Shown: one piece after another, positions 40,395 to 47,485 of the stretch
Layout of the letters: every line of letters starts with the position of its first letter
Position numbering within the stretch: position 1 is the stretch's first letter
Origin: Nocardioides alkalitolerans DSM 16699
Lineage (GTDB): Bacteria; Actinomycetota; Actinomycetes; Propionibacteriales; Nocardioidaceae
Length of the DNA: 64,000 bases
Reading direction: 5' to 3'
NCBI RefSeq assembly: GCF_000426525.1
Contig: NZ_AUFN01000011.1
Location: forward strand, 557,077-621,076
Notes under the pieces: generated by a model
What the model was told of the DNA's origin: nothing
Seen by the model: only the letters and a program-made list of their open reading frames with translations
Database searches by the model: none
Position numbers and translations under genes: made by a program

Positions 40395-41012
40395 GTGACC
40401 GAGATGACCGCGACCGACCAGACGTCAGCAGAGGTCTGGCTCGTCGTGGGCCTCGGGAACCCCGGCCCTGGCTATGCCGGCAACCGGCACAACATCGGCT
40501 ACCTCGTCGTCGACGAGCTGGCGGACCGGCTGCGCGGCAGCTTCCGCTCCCACAAGACCGGGCGCGCCGACGTGGTCGAGGGCCGGGTGGGTACGCCGGG
40601 CACGCCCGGGCCGCGGGTGGTGCTCGCCAAGGCGCGCTGCTACATGAACGAGAGCGGCGGGCCCGTCAAGGCGCTCGCCTCCTTCTACAAGATCCCGCCC
40701 GAGCGGATCATCGCGATCCACGACGAGCTCGACCTCCCCTTCGGCGGCCTGCGGGTCAAGAAGGGTGGTGGCGACAACGGCCACAACGGCCTGAAGTCGA
40801 TGCGCTCGTCCTTCGGGTCCGGCGACTTCTTCCGCGTGCGCGCGGGCATCGGGCGGCCCCCGGGACGCCAGGACGTGGCCGACTTCGTGCTCTCCGACTA
40901 CTCCCGCTCGGAGCAGAAGGAGCTGCCGTTCCAGGTTGGCGACGCCGCGGACGCGGTGGAGTCCCTCGTGACCGACGGTCTCGAGAGAACTCAACAGAAG
41001 TTCAACTCCTGA
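40395..41012 (+). CDS. pth: Peptidyl-tRNA hydrolase
   Basis: 205-aa enzyme freeing tRNA from prematurely released peptidyl-tRNA. Motifs [20 protein letters not shown] (catalytic His in R-H-N-I-G), [41 protein letters not shown] and [20 protein letters not shown] are complete. GTG 40395 follows an AGAGAGGG site; an ATG at 40404 is an alternative. Conserved partner of rplY. A weak AGAGGA/TCCTCT hairpin lies after the stop (41027-41042). Confidence 0.95.
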   Translation: MTEMTATDQTSAEVWLVVGLGNPGPGYAGNRHNIGYLVVDELADRLRGSFRSHKTGRADVVEGRVGTPGTPGPRVVLAKARCYMNESGGPVKALASFYKIPPERIIAIHDELDLPFGGLRVKKGGGDNGHNGLKSMRSSFGSGDFFRVRAGIGRPPGRQDVADFVLSDYSRSEQKELPFQVGDAADAVESLVTDGLERTQQKFNS

Positions 41013-41131
41013 TCCGCCGGGCACGAAGAGGATTGTTCCTCTCTTGATCCGACTGTGAGCCGAACCACTCGAACACCCCGTTACTCTCGACCTTCGTTGA
41101 ACGTTGTCGTAGAGGGCCGTTCGGGGGGCTC

Positions 41132-42007
41132 ATGTGGTATCGAGCGAAGGACGGCAGGGGACCCGTGGACGGTCAGCACCACTTCAGCAAGCGCGAGGAC
41201 GTCGCGCTCATCGAGCGCACCCTGCGGGGCGCACTGGGCGTGACGGACGTGACGCTGTCGGCCACGCCCGGGGCACTGGCGGCGAGCTCCGGGCCCCGTC
41301 ACGGTCACTCTCACGACACCTCCGTCACGGTGCGGCGCACCCACGACGACGGCACGCTCACCGACCTCATCGTGCGGCGCGACCAGCACCCGTTCAGCGC
41401 GGGGGAGCGTGACCTGGTCCTTGGCCTGGTGGAGGCGCTGGACCGTCAGGCGACGGGTCCGCAGCAGGTCGTCAGCGCGCCTCCGCCCCCGCCCGACCCC
41501 GACGCCCTGAGCGACGTGCTGGAGCGGGTGCTCTTCGACCTCGACGAGATGGTGGACGCCACCATCCAGGACCGCCTCGCCCTCGTCGGCCACCGGGTCG
41601 CCCAGCGGCTCGACGCGGCTGGCTGGTGGCTGGGGCAGCGCACGATCGACGGGGCGGTCGTCCGGGTCGACAGCTCGTCGCGGCGCTTCGGCACCGAGCA
41701 CGTCGCGGTGACGGCCGCGCTCGACGCCGCCGAGGTCCCCGGGGACGAGCCGTCCCTGGTCGGGGTGCTCGAGGGTGGCTCCCGGGTCGCGTGGATCGGC
41801 GACGGCACCTCCGACGCCTACCTGCTCGCCAGCCACGGTGGCTTCACCACGGCGGCGACCGCGGGTGGCTACGACCTCGACGCCCGGCAGTGGCTGCTGA
41901 TCGTCGTGGGCGACGAGACGTCGCCCGACCTGCGAGCGGCACGCGCCGTGGTGTCGGCGACCGTGCAGGCGGCGATGGGGTTCCCCCGCCCGCCGCGACT
42001 GCGGTGA
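41132..42007 (+). CDS. Hypothetical protein, two-part alpha/beta (GAF-like?)
   Basis: 291 aa, not recognised. Two segments have alternating strand/helix patterns: about 25-110 (FSKREDVALIERTLRGALG, then SVTVRRTHDDGTLTDLIVRR and FSAGERDLVLGLVEAL) and about 130-285 (DQ-rich helix, VVRVDSSSRRFGTEHVAV, then FTTAATAGGYDLDARQWLLIVVG). A Pro-rich linker PPPPPDPD separates them. The layout could be two degenerate GAF/sensor domains, but no diagnostic residue is visible. No signal peptide or membrane segment. Start may be ATG 41132 or a GTG 33 bases later. It lies between pth and a TetR gene. Confidence 0.7.
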   Translation: MWYRAKDGRGPVDGQHHFSKREDVALIERTLRGALGVTDVTLSATPGALAASSGPRHGHSHDTSVTVRRTHDDGTLTDLIVRRDQHPFSAGERDLVLGLVEALDRQATGPQQVVSAPPPPPDPDALSDVLERVLFDLDEMVDATIQDRLALVGHRVAQRLDAAGWWLGQRTIDGAVVRVDSSSRRFGTEHVAVTAALDAAEVPGDEPSLVGVLEGGSRVAWIGDGTSDAYLLASHGGFTTAATAGGYDLDARQWLLIVVGDETSPDLRAARAVVSATVQAAMGFPRPPRLR

Positions 42008-42076
42008 GCGTGCGCTGAACGCACGCGGAGCCGGCGCCGGCTGACGCCCGGTCTCAGAGGTCCCGGTCTCAGAGGT
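42008..42076. terminator. Hairpins and a 15-base tandem duplication between convergent genes
   Basis: Stem GCGTGCG/CGCACGC (42008-42014 / 42020-42026) then a perfect palindrome AGCCGGCGCCGGCT (42029-42042), suitable as a two-way terminator. A 15-base unit CCCGGTCTCAGAGGT is tandemly duplicated at 42047-42061 and 42062-42076; the second copy contains the TetR stop codon. Confidence 0.5.
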
Positions 42077-42860
42077 CCCGGACGCCGATCGAGGCGAGCG
42101 TGAAGCGCACGTGCCGGTCGAACGACTCACGCAGGTCGGTCACGATGAGGCCCATGTGCCCGAAGATCTCCAGGCAGATGAACCCGTGGATCGACGCCCA
42201 CGCGCCGGCGAGGAGCGCGATCACCTCGGGGCGGACGCCCTCGGCGGCCACCGACTGCGCGATCGCGAGCATCTCGGGCTGGATGTCGACGGGCTGGGCG
42301 AGGCCCATCGGGGCGACGACGCTGCCGTCGCGGATCCCGGCGACCATCAGCTCGAGCGGCACCCGGTAGAAGTTCAGCACGTGGGGCCGGGTGGGGGAGT
42401 CCTCGCGGGCGTCGCCGCCGTCGGCGCCGCCGTAGCGGAAGATCAGCGCGAACTCGGCGGGGTGCTCGATGCACCAGTCCCGGTAGGCGTGGGCCAGGCG
42501 CACCCCGCCCTTCTCCTCCTCGGTGACGTCGTCCATGGCGCGCTGCAGCGCTGACGCGACGGAGTCGTAGGCGTCGCGACCGACGGCCTCCATGAGGTCC
42601 TGGCGCGACTCGAAGTAGCGGTAGATGGCCGAGGGGGTCATGCCGACCTCGCGGGCCACTGCCCGGAGCGAGAGGTCGCCGCCCTGCTGCGGGGCGAGGA
42701 GAGACCGGGCGACCGTCTTGATCTCGTCCGAGGTCGCGATGCGGGCGCGGTCGCGGCGGGTGAGCCCGGGGGCGTCCTTGGGCAGCGCGAGGGAGCGGTC
42801 GGACGAGCCGGTCTCGTCGGTCTCGGCCGCCGCCTGCGCTCTGTCGCCGCCGGGGGTCAT
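42069..42860 (-). CDS. TetR family regulator with WHG-type C-terminal domain
   Basis: 263 aa. HTH domain at about 45-95 (LSLRAVAREVGMTPSAIYRYFESRQDLMEAV) after a 40-residue charged leader. The C-terminal domain includes HAYRDWCIEHPAEFALIFR and a late GAWASIHGFICLEIFGH, the W-x-x-x-H-G pattern of the WHG family. ATG 42860 was preferred because a TAGGCT -10 ends exactly 7 bases before it, predicting a leaderless mRNA; an ATG at 42878 would overlap that promoter. Divergent from the polysaccharide operon with paired palindromes between, so it likely represses that operon. In M. tuberculosis a TetR gene also lies between glmU and mfd. Confidence 0.88.
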   Translation of the reverse strand: MTPGGDRAQAAAETDETGSSDRSLALPKDAPGLTRRDRARIATSDEIKTVARSLLAPQQGGDLSLRAVAREVGMTPSAIYRYFESRQDLMEAVGRDAYDSVASALQRAMDDVTEEEKGGVRLAHAYRDWCIEHPAEFALIFRYGGADGGDAREDSPTRPHVLNFYRVPLELMVAGIRDGSVVAPMGLAQPVDIQPEMLAIAQSVAAEGVRPEVIALLAGAWASIHGFICLEIFGHMGLIVTDLRESFDRHVRFTLASIGVRDL

Positions 42861-42867
42861 CAGGCGC

Positions 42868-42873
42868 AGCCTA
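42868..42873 (-). promoter_or_regulatory. -10 element TAGGCT, leaderless TetR mRNA
   Basis: TAGGCT on the minus strand, 7 bases before ATG 42860; identical hexamer to that before cysQ. Confidence 0.5.
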
Positions 42874-42945
42874 CTCATCCCGGGGCCCGGTCGGGTGCCC
42901 GGTCTGGGCCGGTCGGGGAGGCGAGTCGTCGACCTCTAGGTAAAA

Positions 42946-42993
42946 GAACGCTGTTCACTTTGACAACGGTGTGCGCAAAGAGGAACAGTGTTC
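42946..42993 (+). promoter_or_regulatory. Paired TetR-type operators around a TTGACA promoter
   Basis: Two near-palindromes, GAACGCTGTTC (42946-42956) and GAACAGTGTTC (42983-42993), 37 bases apart. A consensus -35 TTGACA (42960-42965) lies between them, and the second palindrome occupies the expected -10 position of the polysaccharide operon promoter. This is a standard repressor-blocking arrangement for the adjacent TetR protein. The island is AT-rich against the GC-rich background. Confidence 0.6.
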
Positions 42994-43000
42994 ACCAAGT

Positions 43001-43020
43001 GGTCTAGACAGCACTAGACC
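43001..43020. promoter_or_regulatory. Perfect inverted repeat before the polysaccharide operon
   Basis: GGTCTAG-ACAGCA-CTAGACC, just downstream of the predicted -10 and 10 bases before the ribosome site. Different sequence from the TetR-type sites, so it may bind a second regulator or form an mRNA hairpin. Confidence 0.5.
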
Positions 43021-43046
43021 GGTGGTCCGAGAGGAGGTGGCGCGCG

Positions 43047-44489
43047 GTGGTCGGAGCGGTGTGGGAGTCCTACGACGTGGCCGACACGACCCTCCAGCGC
43101 CAGTTCCCCGAAGAGCAGGCCGTGAATTGTTCGGCGTCCTCCACCGCCCGGATTTCGAGTGTGAGCGGCGCCACTCGGCGCGTTCGCGTGCTGCGCGGCA
43201 GGCTCGTCCTCGCCGAGGGCGTCCTGACGGTCGCGGTCACGGCTCTCGCCGTCGGCGTCGGGCTGGTCACGGTCGTGCAGTCCGCCCTGCTGGCGGGCCT
43301 GTGGATCGCGGCGCGCCTGGCGGTCGCCGTCCGCCGCGGTCCCCGGGCGCTCGCGCTGGTCGACGCGGTCGGGGTGCTGGAGACCGGTCTGGTCGTGCTC
43401 GCCAGCCACGCCGTCGTGGCCGGTCTGGTCACCGGCGGTGGCGGGCTCCGGCCGGCCCTGGTCGTCACGGGCGGGCTCGTCGCGGGCGCTCTGCTGTCCG
43501 CGACGGGGGTCGCCCTCCTCCACGGTCGCCCCCGCGTCCTGGTCCTCGACGACGCGGCCCACCCGACCACGTCCGGGGCGGCTCCCGGGCAGGTCGACGT
43601 CGTGGCCACCGGTGTCGTCGACGCGGGCACCGGCGCGGCCGTGGGTGTCGAGGACGACGGTGACGTCGTCCCGCTCGAGGAGTCCGTCCGTCGGCACGCC
43701 GTGGACCTCGTCGTCGTCAGCCCCGCGGTCCGGCTCACGCCGGCGGCGGTGCGCGGCCTCTCCTGGCAGCTCGACCGCACCCGCACCCCGGCCGTCCTCG
43801 GCGGGGCGGCGGTCGCGTCGCGGCGTCTCGGCATCGGCCGCCTCGGTGGTCGGTCGGTCCTCACCGTGGCCCCGCCCCGGCCGTCCGTCGTGGTGCGGGT
43901 CGTGAAGAGCGCGCTCGACCGTGCCGTGGCGCTCGCGGCTCTGGTCGTGGCGCTCCCGGTCCTCGTCGTGCTGGGCGTGCTCGTGCGGCTCGACAGTCCC
44001 GGGCCCGCCCTGTTCCGCCAGGTTCGCGTCGGGCGCGACGGGCGCCCCTTCGTCATGCTCAAGCTGCGCACGATGACGACCGACGCCGAGATGGTGAGGC
44101 TGACCCTGGCCGACCTCAACGAGGCCGACACCATGCTCTTCAAGATCCGTGCCGACCCCCGCGTCACCCGCGTCGGCGCCTGGCTGCGGCGGTCCTCGCT
44201 CGACGAGGTGCCCCAGCTCTGGAACGTCGTGCGCGGCGACATGTCCCTGGTCGGCCCCCGTCCCGCGCTGCCCGACGAGGTCGCCCGCTACGACCGCGTG
44301 GCCCGGCGCCGGCTCGCCGTGAAGCCCGGGCTGACCGGTCTCTGGCAGGTCAGCGGCCGCTCCGACCTGTCCTGGGCGGACGCGCTCGAGCTCGACGTCA
44401 CCTACATCGACAACCACAGCCTGACCGGGGACCTCGCCATCTGTGCGCGCACGGTCCCAGCGGTCGTCCAGGCCAGAGGAGCCTACTGA
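43047..44489 (+). CDS. Polyprenyl-phosphate sugar-1-phosphate transferase (WbaP/exopolysaccharide initiating enzyme)
   Basis: 480 aa. N-terminal half has four membrane helices (about 50-165) and a degenerate nucleotide-sugar-like domain. The C-terminal catalytic half (about 290-480) is the bacterial sugar transferase domain: membrane re-entrant KSALDRAVALAALVVALPV, DSPGPALFRQVRVGRDGRPF, KLRTMTTDAE, RSSLDEVPQLWNVVRGDMSLVGPRP and PGLTGLWQVSGRSDLSW. It puts the first sugar phosphate on undecaprenyl phosphate. GTG 43047 follows GAGGAGG. First gene of a ten-gene operon, under probable TetR control. Confidence 0.93.
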   Translation: MVGAVWESYDVADTTLQRQFPEEQAVNCSASSTARISSVSGATRRVRVLRGRLVLAEGVLTVAVTALAVGVGLVTVVQSALLAGLWIAARLAVAVRRGPRALALVDAVGVLETGLVVLASHAVVAGLVTGGGGLRPALVVTGGLVAGALLSATGVALLHGRPRVLVLDDAAHPTTSGAAPGQVDVVATGVVDAGTGAAVGVEDDGDVVPLEESVRRHAVDLVVVSPAVRLTPAAVRGLSWQLDRTRTPAVLGGAAVASRRLGIGRLGGRSVLTVAPPRPSVVVRVVKSALDRAVALAALVVALPVLVVLGVLVRLDSPGPALFRQVRVGRDGRPFVMLKLRTMTTDAEMVRLTLADLNEADTMLFKIRADPRVTRVGAWLRRSSLDEVPQLWNVVRGDMSLVGPRPALPDEVARYDRVARRRLAVKPGLTGLWQVSGRSDLSWADALELDVTYIDNHSLTGDLAICARTVPAVVQARGAY

Positions 44490-44983
44490 TGTCCATCACC
44501 GACGCCACCGATGCGCTCGCGCCGCAGGGGGGTGACCACGCGCTGCTCGTGAGCACGCAGGGTGGTCACCTCGCCCAGCTGCTCGCGCTCCGCCCGTGGT
44601 GGGAGACCCGCCGCCGTACGTGGGTCTGCCCCGACACCTCGGACGTGCAGGACCGTCTCGCCGACGAGCGGGTGGTCACGTCGTACTCGCCGACGACCCG
44701 CAACATCCCCAACCTGCTGCGCAACCTCGGGCTCGCCTGGCGCCTCCTGCGCCACGAGCGTCCCGACGTCGTGGTGAGCGCGGGTGCCGGTGTGGCCGTG
44801 CCGTTCTTCGTCCTCGCGTGGCTGCTGCGCATCCCGACCGTCTTCATCGAGGTCTACGACCGCATCGACTCGCCGACCATGACCGGCCGCCTCTGCGGCC
44901 CGTTCACCACGCGGCGCATCGTGCAGTGGGACGCCCAGCTCGACTCCTACCCGGACGCCGTCGTCGTGGGACCGTTGCTGTGA
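44489..44983 (+). CDS. Alg14-like glycosyltransferase membrane subunit
   Basis: 164 aa. Matches the Alg14/CpsF/PssD family, the membrane-recruiting N-half of a split glycosyltransferase: LLVSTQGGHLAQLLALRPWW (phosphate-loop region), RNIPNLLRNLGLAWRLLRHERPDVVVSAGAG, one hydrophobic segment AVPFFVLAWLLRIPTVFIEVYDR. Its start overlaps the previous stop by one base (TGATG) and its own stop overlaps the Alg13-like gene. The two subunits together add the second sugar of the repeat unit. Confidence 0.9.
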   Translation: MSITDATDALAPQGGDHALLVSTQGGHLAQLLALRPWWETRRRTWVCPDTSDVQDRLADERVVTSYSPTTRNIPNLLRNLGLAWRLLRHERPDVVVSAGAGVAVPFFVLAWLLRIPTVFIEVYDRIDSPTMTGRLCGPFTTRRIVQWDAQLDSYPDAVVVGPLL

Positions 44984-45594
44984 CGGCCTTCGGCATCGAC
45001 CCGCTGGTGGGCGGTCGCGCTCTCGCCGAGCGTGACCGACCCCTGGTCGTGACGCTCCTCGGCACCGACCACCACCCGTTCGACCGCCTGGTCGACTGGA
45101 TGGACGAGCTGGCGCGCTCGCTGGGCGACGGCGCCCGCGTCGTGGTGCAGCACGGGCACAGCACCGCTCCGCGGGTGGCCGAGGGCCAGGACTTCGTGGA
45201 GCACGACGACCTCGTCGGACTCGTCGCGGCGGCCGACGTCGTCGTCTGCCACGGCGGCCCGGGCACGATCATGGACGCCCGGCGGGCCGGGCACGTGCCG
45301 GTCTGCGTGCCCCGCGACCCCGAGCGGGGGGAGCACGTCGACGGCCACCAGCAGCGCTTCGCCGCCCACGTCGACGACATCGGGATGGTCCGTCTCGCCG
45401 ACGGCTACGACGCGCTCGACGCCGCGGTGGCCGACGCCATCGAGACCGGCCCCTCGGTCGAGGTCGGCACGGCCGACGTCGTGGCCGAGGCGTCCGCCGC
45501 CCGGTTCGCCCGTGAGGTGGACCTGGTGGTGGGTCGTCGTGTCCGCCGGCTCCCGTCCGTCCGCCGCTCGCTGCTCTCGCGGGTCCAGCGATGA
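44980..45594 (+). CDS. Alg13-like glycosyltransferase catalytic subunit
   Basis: 204 aa. C-half of a split GT-B enzyme (Alg13/PssE type): LVVTLLGTDHHPFDRLVDWMD opening, VEHDDLVGLVAAADVVVCHGGPGTIMDARRAG, the nucleotide-sugar-binding HGGPGT loop, then PVCVPRDPERGEHVDGHQQRFA. A length of about 160-200 is normal. GTG start overlaps the Alg14-like stop by 4 bases, consistent with stoichiometric assembly. Donor sugar cannot be deduced. Confidence 0.9.
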   Translation: MTAFGIDPLVGGRALAERDRPLVVTLLGTDHHPFDRLVDWMDELARSLGDGARVVVQHGHSTAPRVAEGQDFVEHDDLVGLVAAADVVVCHGGPGTIMDARRAGHVPVCVPRDPERGEHVDGHQQRFAAHVDDIGMVRLADGYDALDAAVADAIETGPSVEVGTADVVAEASAARFAREVDLVVGRRVRRLPSVRRSLLSRVQR

Positions 45595-46145
45595 GCGCCG
45601 TCGCACGCCCCGCGGCCGTCCTGGGCCGGGTGGGCCGCACGGTGCGCCTCGACCTCGGCATCGCCTGGCGCCACCTGCTCTTCGGCGTCCTGGCGGGCTC
45701 GGCCCTGGTGCCGCGCCCCCTGCGCTGGGCCGTCTACCGCGCCGCCGGCCTCGACGTCCGCACGCTCAACGTCTTCAGCGGCGTGCGCATCACGGGCCAC
45801 GACCTCTCCATCGGCGAGCAGACCTTCGTGAACCACGACTGCTACCTCGACGCCGCCCGTGGCCGCATCGAGATCGGCGCCGGCTGCCACCTCGCGCCCG
45901 AGGTGATGGTCCTGACGGCCACCCACGGCTTCGACGCCGACGGCCGCACGTCGCGGGCCGCGCACTACCTGACGACCCGCATCGAGGACGACGTGTGGCT
46001 CGGTGCCCGTGTGACCGTGCTCCCGGGTGCGGTCGTCGAGTCGGGCTGCGTCGTCGCGGCCGGGGCCGTCGTCACCGGCACCCTCGAGCGCGGCGGCGTC
46101 TACGCCGGGGTCCCGGCGCGCCGCATCCGCGAGGTGGCGGCATGA
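45591..46145 (+). CDS. Hexapeptide-repeat acyltransferase (O-acetyltransferase)
   Basis: 184-aa left-handed beta-helix acyltransferase, usually acetyl-CoA dependent. Repeats: FSGVRITGHDLSIGEQTFVNHDCYLDAA, GRIEIGAGCHLAPEVMVLTATHG with the catalytic His, then DVWLGARVTVLPGAVVESGCVVAAGAVV. An amphipathic N-terminus (about 25-45) may touch the membrane. Overlaps both neighbours by 4 bases. Likely acetylates a sugar of the repeat unit before export. Confidence 0.92.
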   Translation: MSAVARPAAVLGRVGRTVRLDLGIAWRHLLFGVLAGSALVPRPLRWAVYRAAGLDVRTLNVFSGVRITGHDLSIGEQTFVNHDCYLDAARGRIEIGAGCHLAPEVMVLTATHGFDADGRTSRAAHYLTTRIEDDVWLGARVTVLPGAVVESGCVVAAGAVVTGTLERGGVYAGVPARRIREVAA

Positions 46146-47485
46146 CCACGACCCGTCTCGCGCCCCACGTCGACGAGCCGGCGGTGCTCGTCCGCGCCGT
46201 CGCCCCCGTCGGCGCGCTGCTGCTCGCCTACCCGCTGTGGTGGGCGCTCGGCATCCAGATCCCGCTCTGGGTGGTCATCGCCGTGCCCGTCGGCCTCTGG
46301 CTCGCCGTCAACCGACGCTCGGTCGTGCTGCCCCCCGGCTACGGCGTGCTCGCGCTCTTCATCGGCTGGGTCCTCATCTCGGCCGTCATGCTCAGCACGC
46401 CTCGCTACCTGGCGGCGTACGGCTTCCGGCTCTCCCTCTACGTCGCGGTCGCCCTCATGGCGGTGCTCGTCTGGAACGCGCTGGCGCGCGGTCTCTCCCC
46501 CCGTCGGGTGCTGCTCTGGCTGACGGCGCTGTGGGCGGCGGCGATCCTGCTCGCCTGGCCGGGCATCGTGATCAACAACCTGGAGTTCACGAGCCCGTTC
46601 GAGGCGTTGACCGCAGCGGTCGGCCTGGACGACCCGTTCGTACGGTCGCTGACCCACCCGCAGTTCTCCGAGTACGACGGCCTCTACGGGTCGCCGCGCC
46701 CGAGCGCGCTCTTCGCCTACACCAACGACTGGGGCGCCGCCGTCGGCATCCTCTTCCCGGTCGGCGTCCACATGTTCCTGGTGGCGCCGCGCCGCGTCGA
46801 GCGGTTCCTGCTCGGTGCCCTGCTCGTGGTCGCGGTGCCGGCGATCATCGTGTCGCTCAACCGCGGCTCGTGGATCAGCATCGCGGTGGCCGTCGGCTAC
46901 GTCCTGCTCAGGCGCACCGCGACGGGCGACCTCAAGGTGCTCGGCGCCGTGGTCGGCTCCGCCGTCGCGGTGGTCGCCACCGTGCTGGCGGTCGAGCCGC
47001 TGCGCCGCATCATCACGGCGCGCTTCGACTACAGCAACACCAGCACCCGCGAGACGCTCTACAGCGCGGCGTGGGACCTGGCGCTGCAGTCACCGTTGTT
47101 CGGCTGGGGCGCTCCCCAGTCGTCGGCGGGCCTGGCCAACAGCAACGACGTCTCGATCGGGACGCACGGGCAGCTGTGGACGATCCTCGTCTCGCAGGGG
47201 CTCGTCGGCACGGCCCTCTTCCTCGCCGCGGCGGGGACGATCTGGTGGCGCGCGCGCCCCCGGGACGGCCGTTCGCCCGACATGTGGCTCCACGCGACGG
47301 GCGTCGTGCTCGTCGTCCAGCTCGCCTTCTACGAGGTGCTCCCGGTCCCGCTGGCGGTCGCGTTCTTCGCGATGGCCGTGACCGGCACACGCCGCCTCCA
47401 CCACGCTCCCCCGTCCGTCACCGCGCCCACAGGTGCTCACGACGGCCACCACCGCACGAGGAAGGTCCTTGTCGACCATGAGTGA
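46142..47485 (+). CDS. O-antigen ligase / Wzy-type polysaccharide polymerase
   Basis: 447-aa integral membrane protein with about eleven helices. The long external loop between helices 5 and 6 (YDGLYGSPRPSALFAYTNDWGA) and the RGSWISIAVAVGYVLL helix, with Arg next to Gly-Ser, are typical of the Wzy_C/O-antigen ligase superfamily; SPLFGWGAPQSS is the second conserved loop. It would join lipid-linked repeat units at the outer face. Starts ATG 46142 overlapping the acetyltransferase stop. Polymerase versus ligase cannot be separated by sequence; context of Wzx and Wzz favours polymerase. Confidence 0.88.
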   Translation: MTTTRLAPHVDEPAVLVRAVAPVGALLLAYPLWWALGIQIPLWVVIAVPVGLWLAVNRRSVVLPPGYGVLALFIGWVLISAVMLSTPRYLAAYGFRLSLYVAVALMAVLVWNALARGLSPRRVLLWLTALWAAAILLAWPGIVINNLEFTSPFEALTAAVGLDDPFVRSLTHPQFSEYDGLYGSPRPSALFAYTNDWGAAVGILFPVGVHMFLVAPRRVERFLLGALLVVAVPAIIVSLNRGSWISIAVAVGYVLLRRTATGDLKVLGAVVGSAVAVVATVLAVEPLRRIITARFDYSNTSTRETLYSAAWDLALQSPLFGWGAPQSSAGLANSNDVSIGTHGQLWTILVSQGLVGTALFLAAAGTIWWRARPRDGRSPDMWLHATGVVLVVQLAFYEVLPVPLAVAFFAMAVTGTRRLHHAPPSVTAPTGAHDGHHRTRKVLVDHE

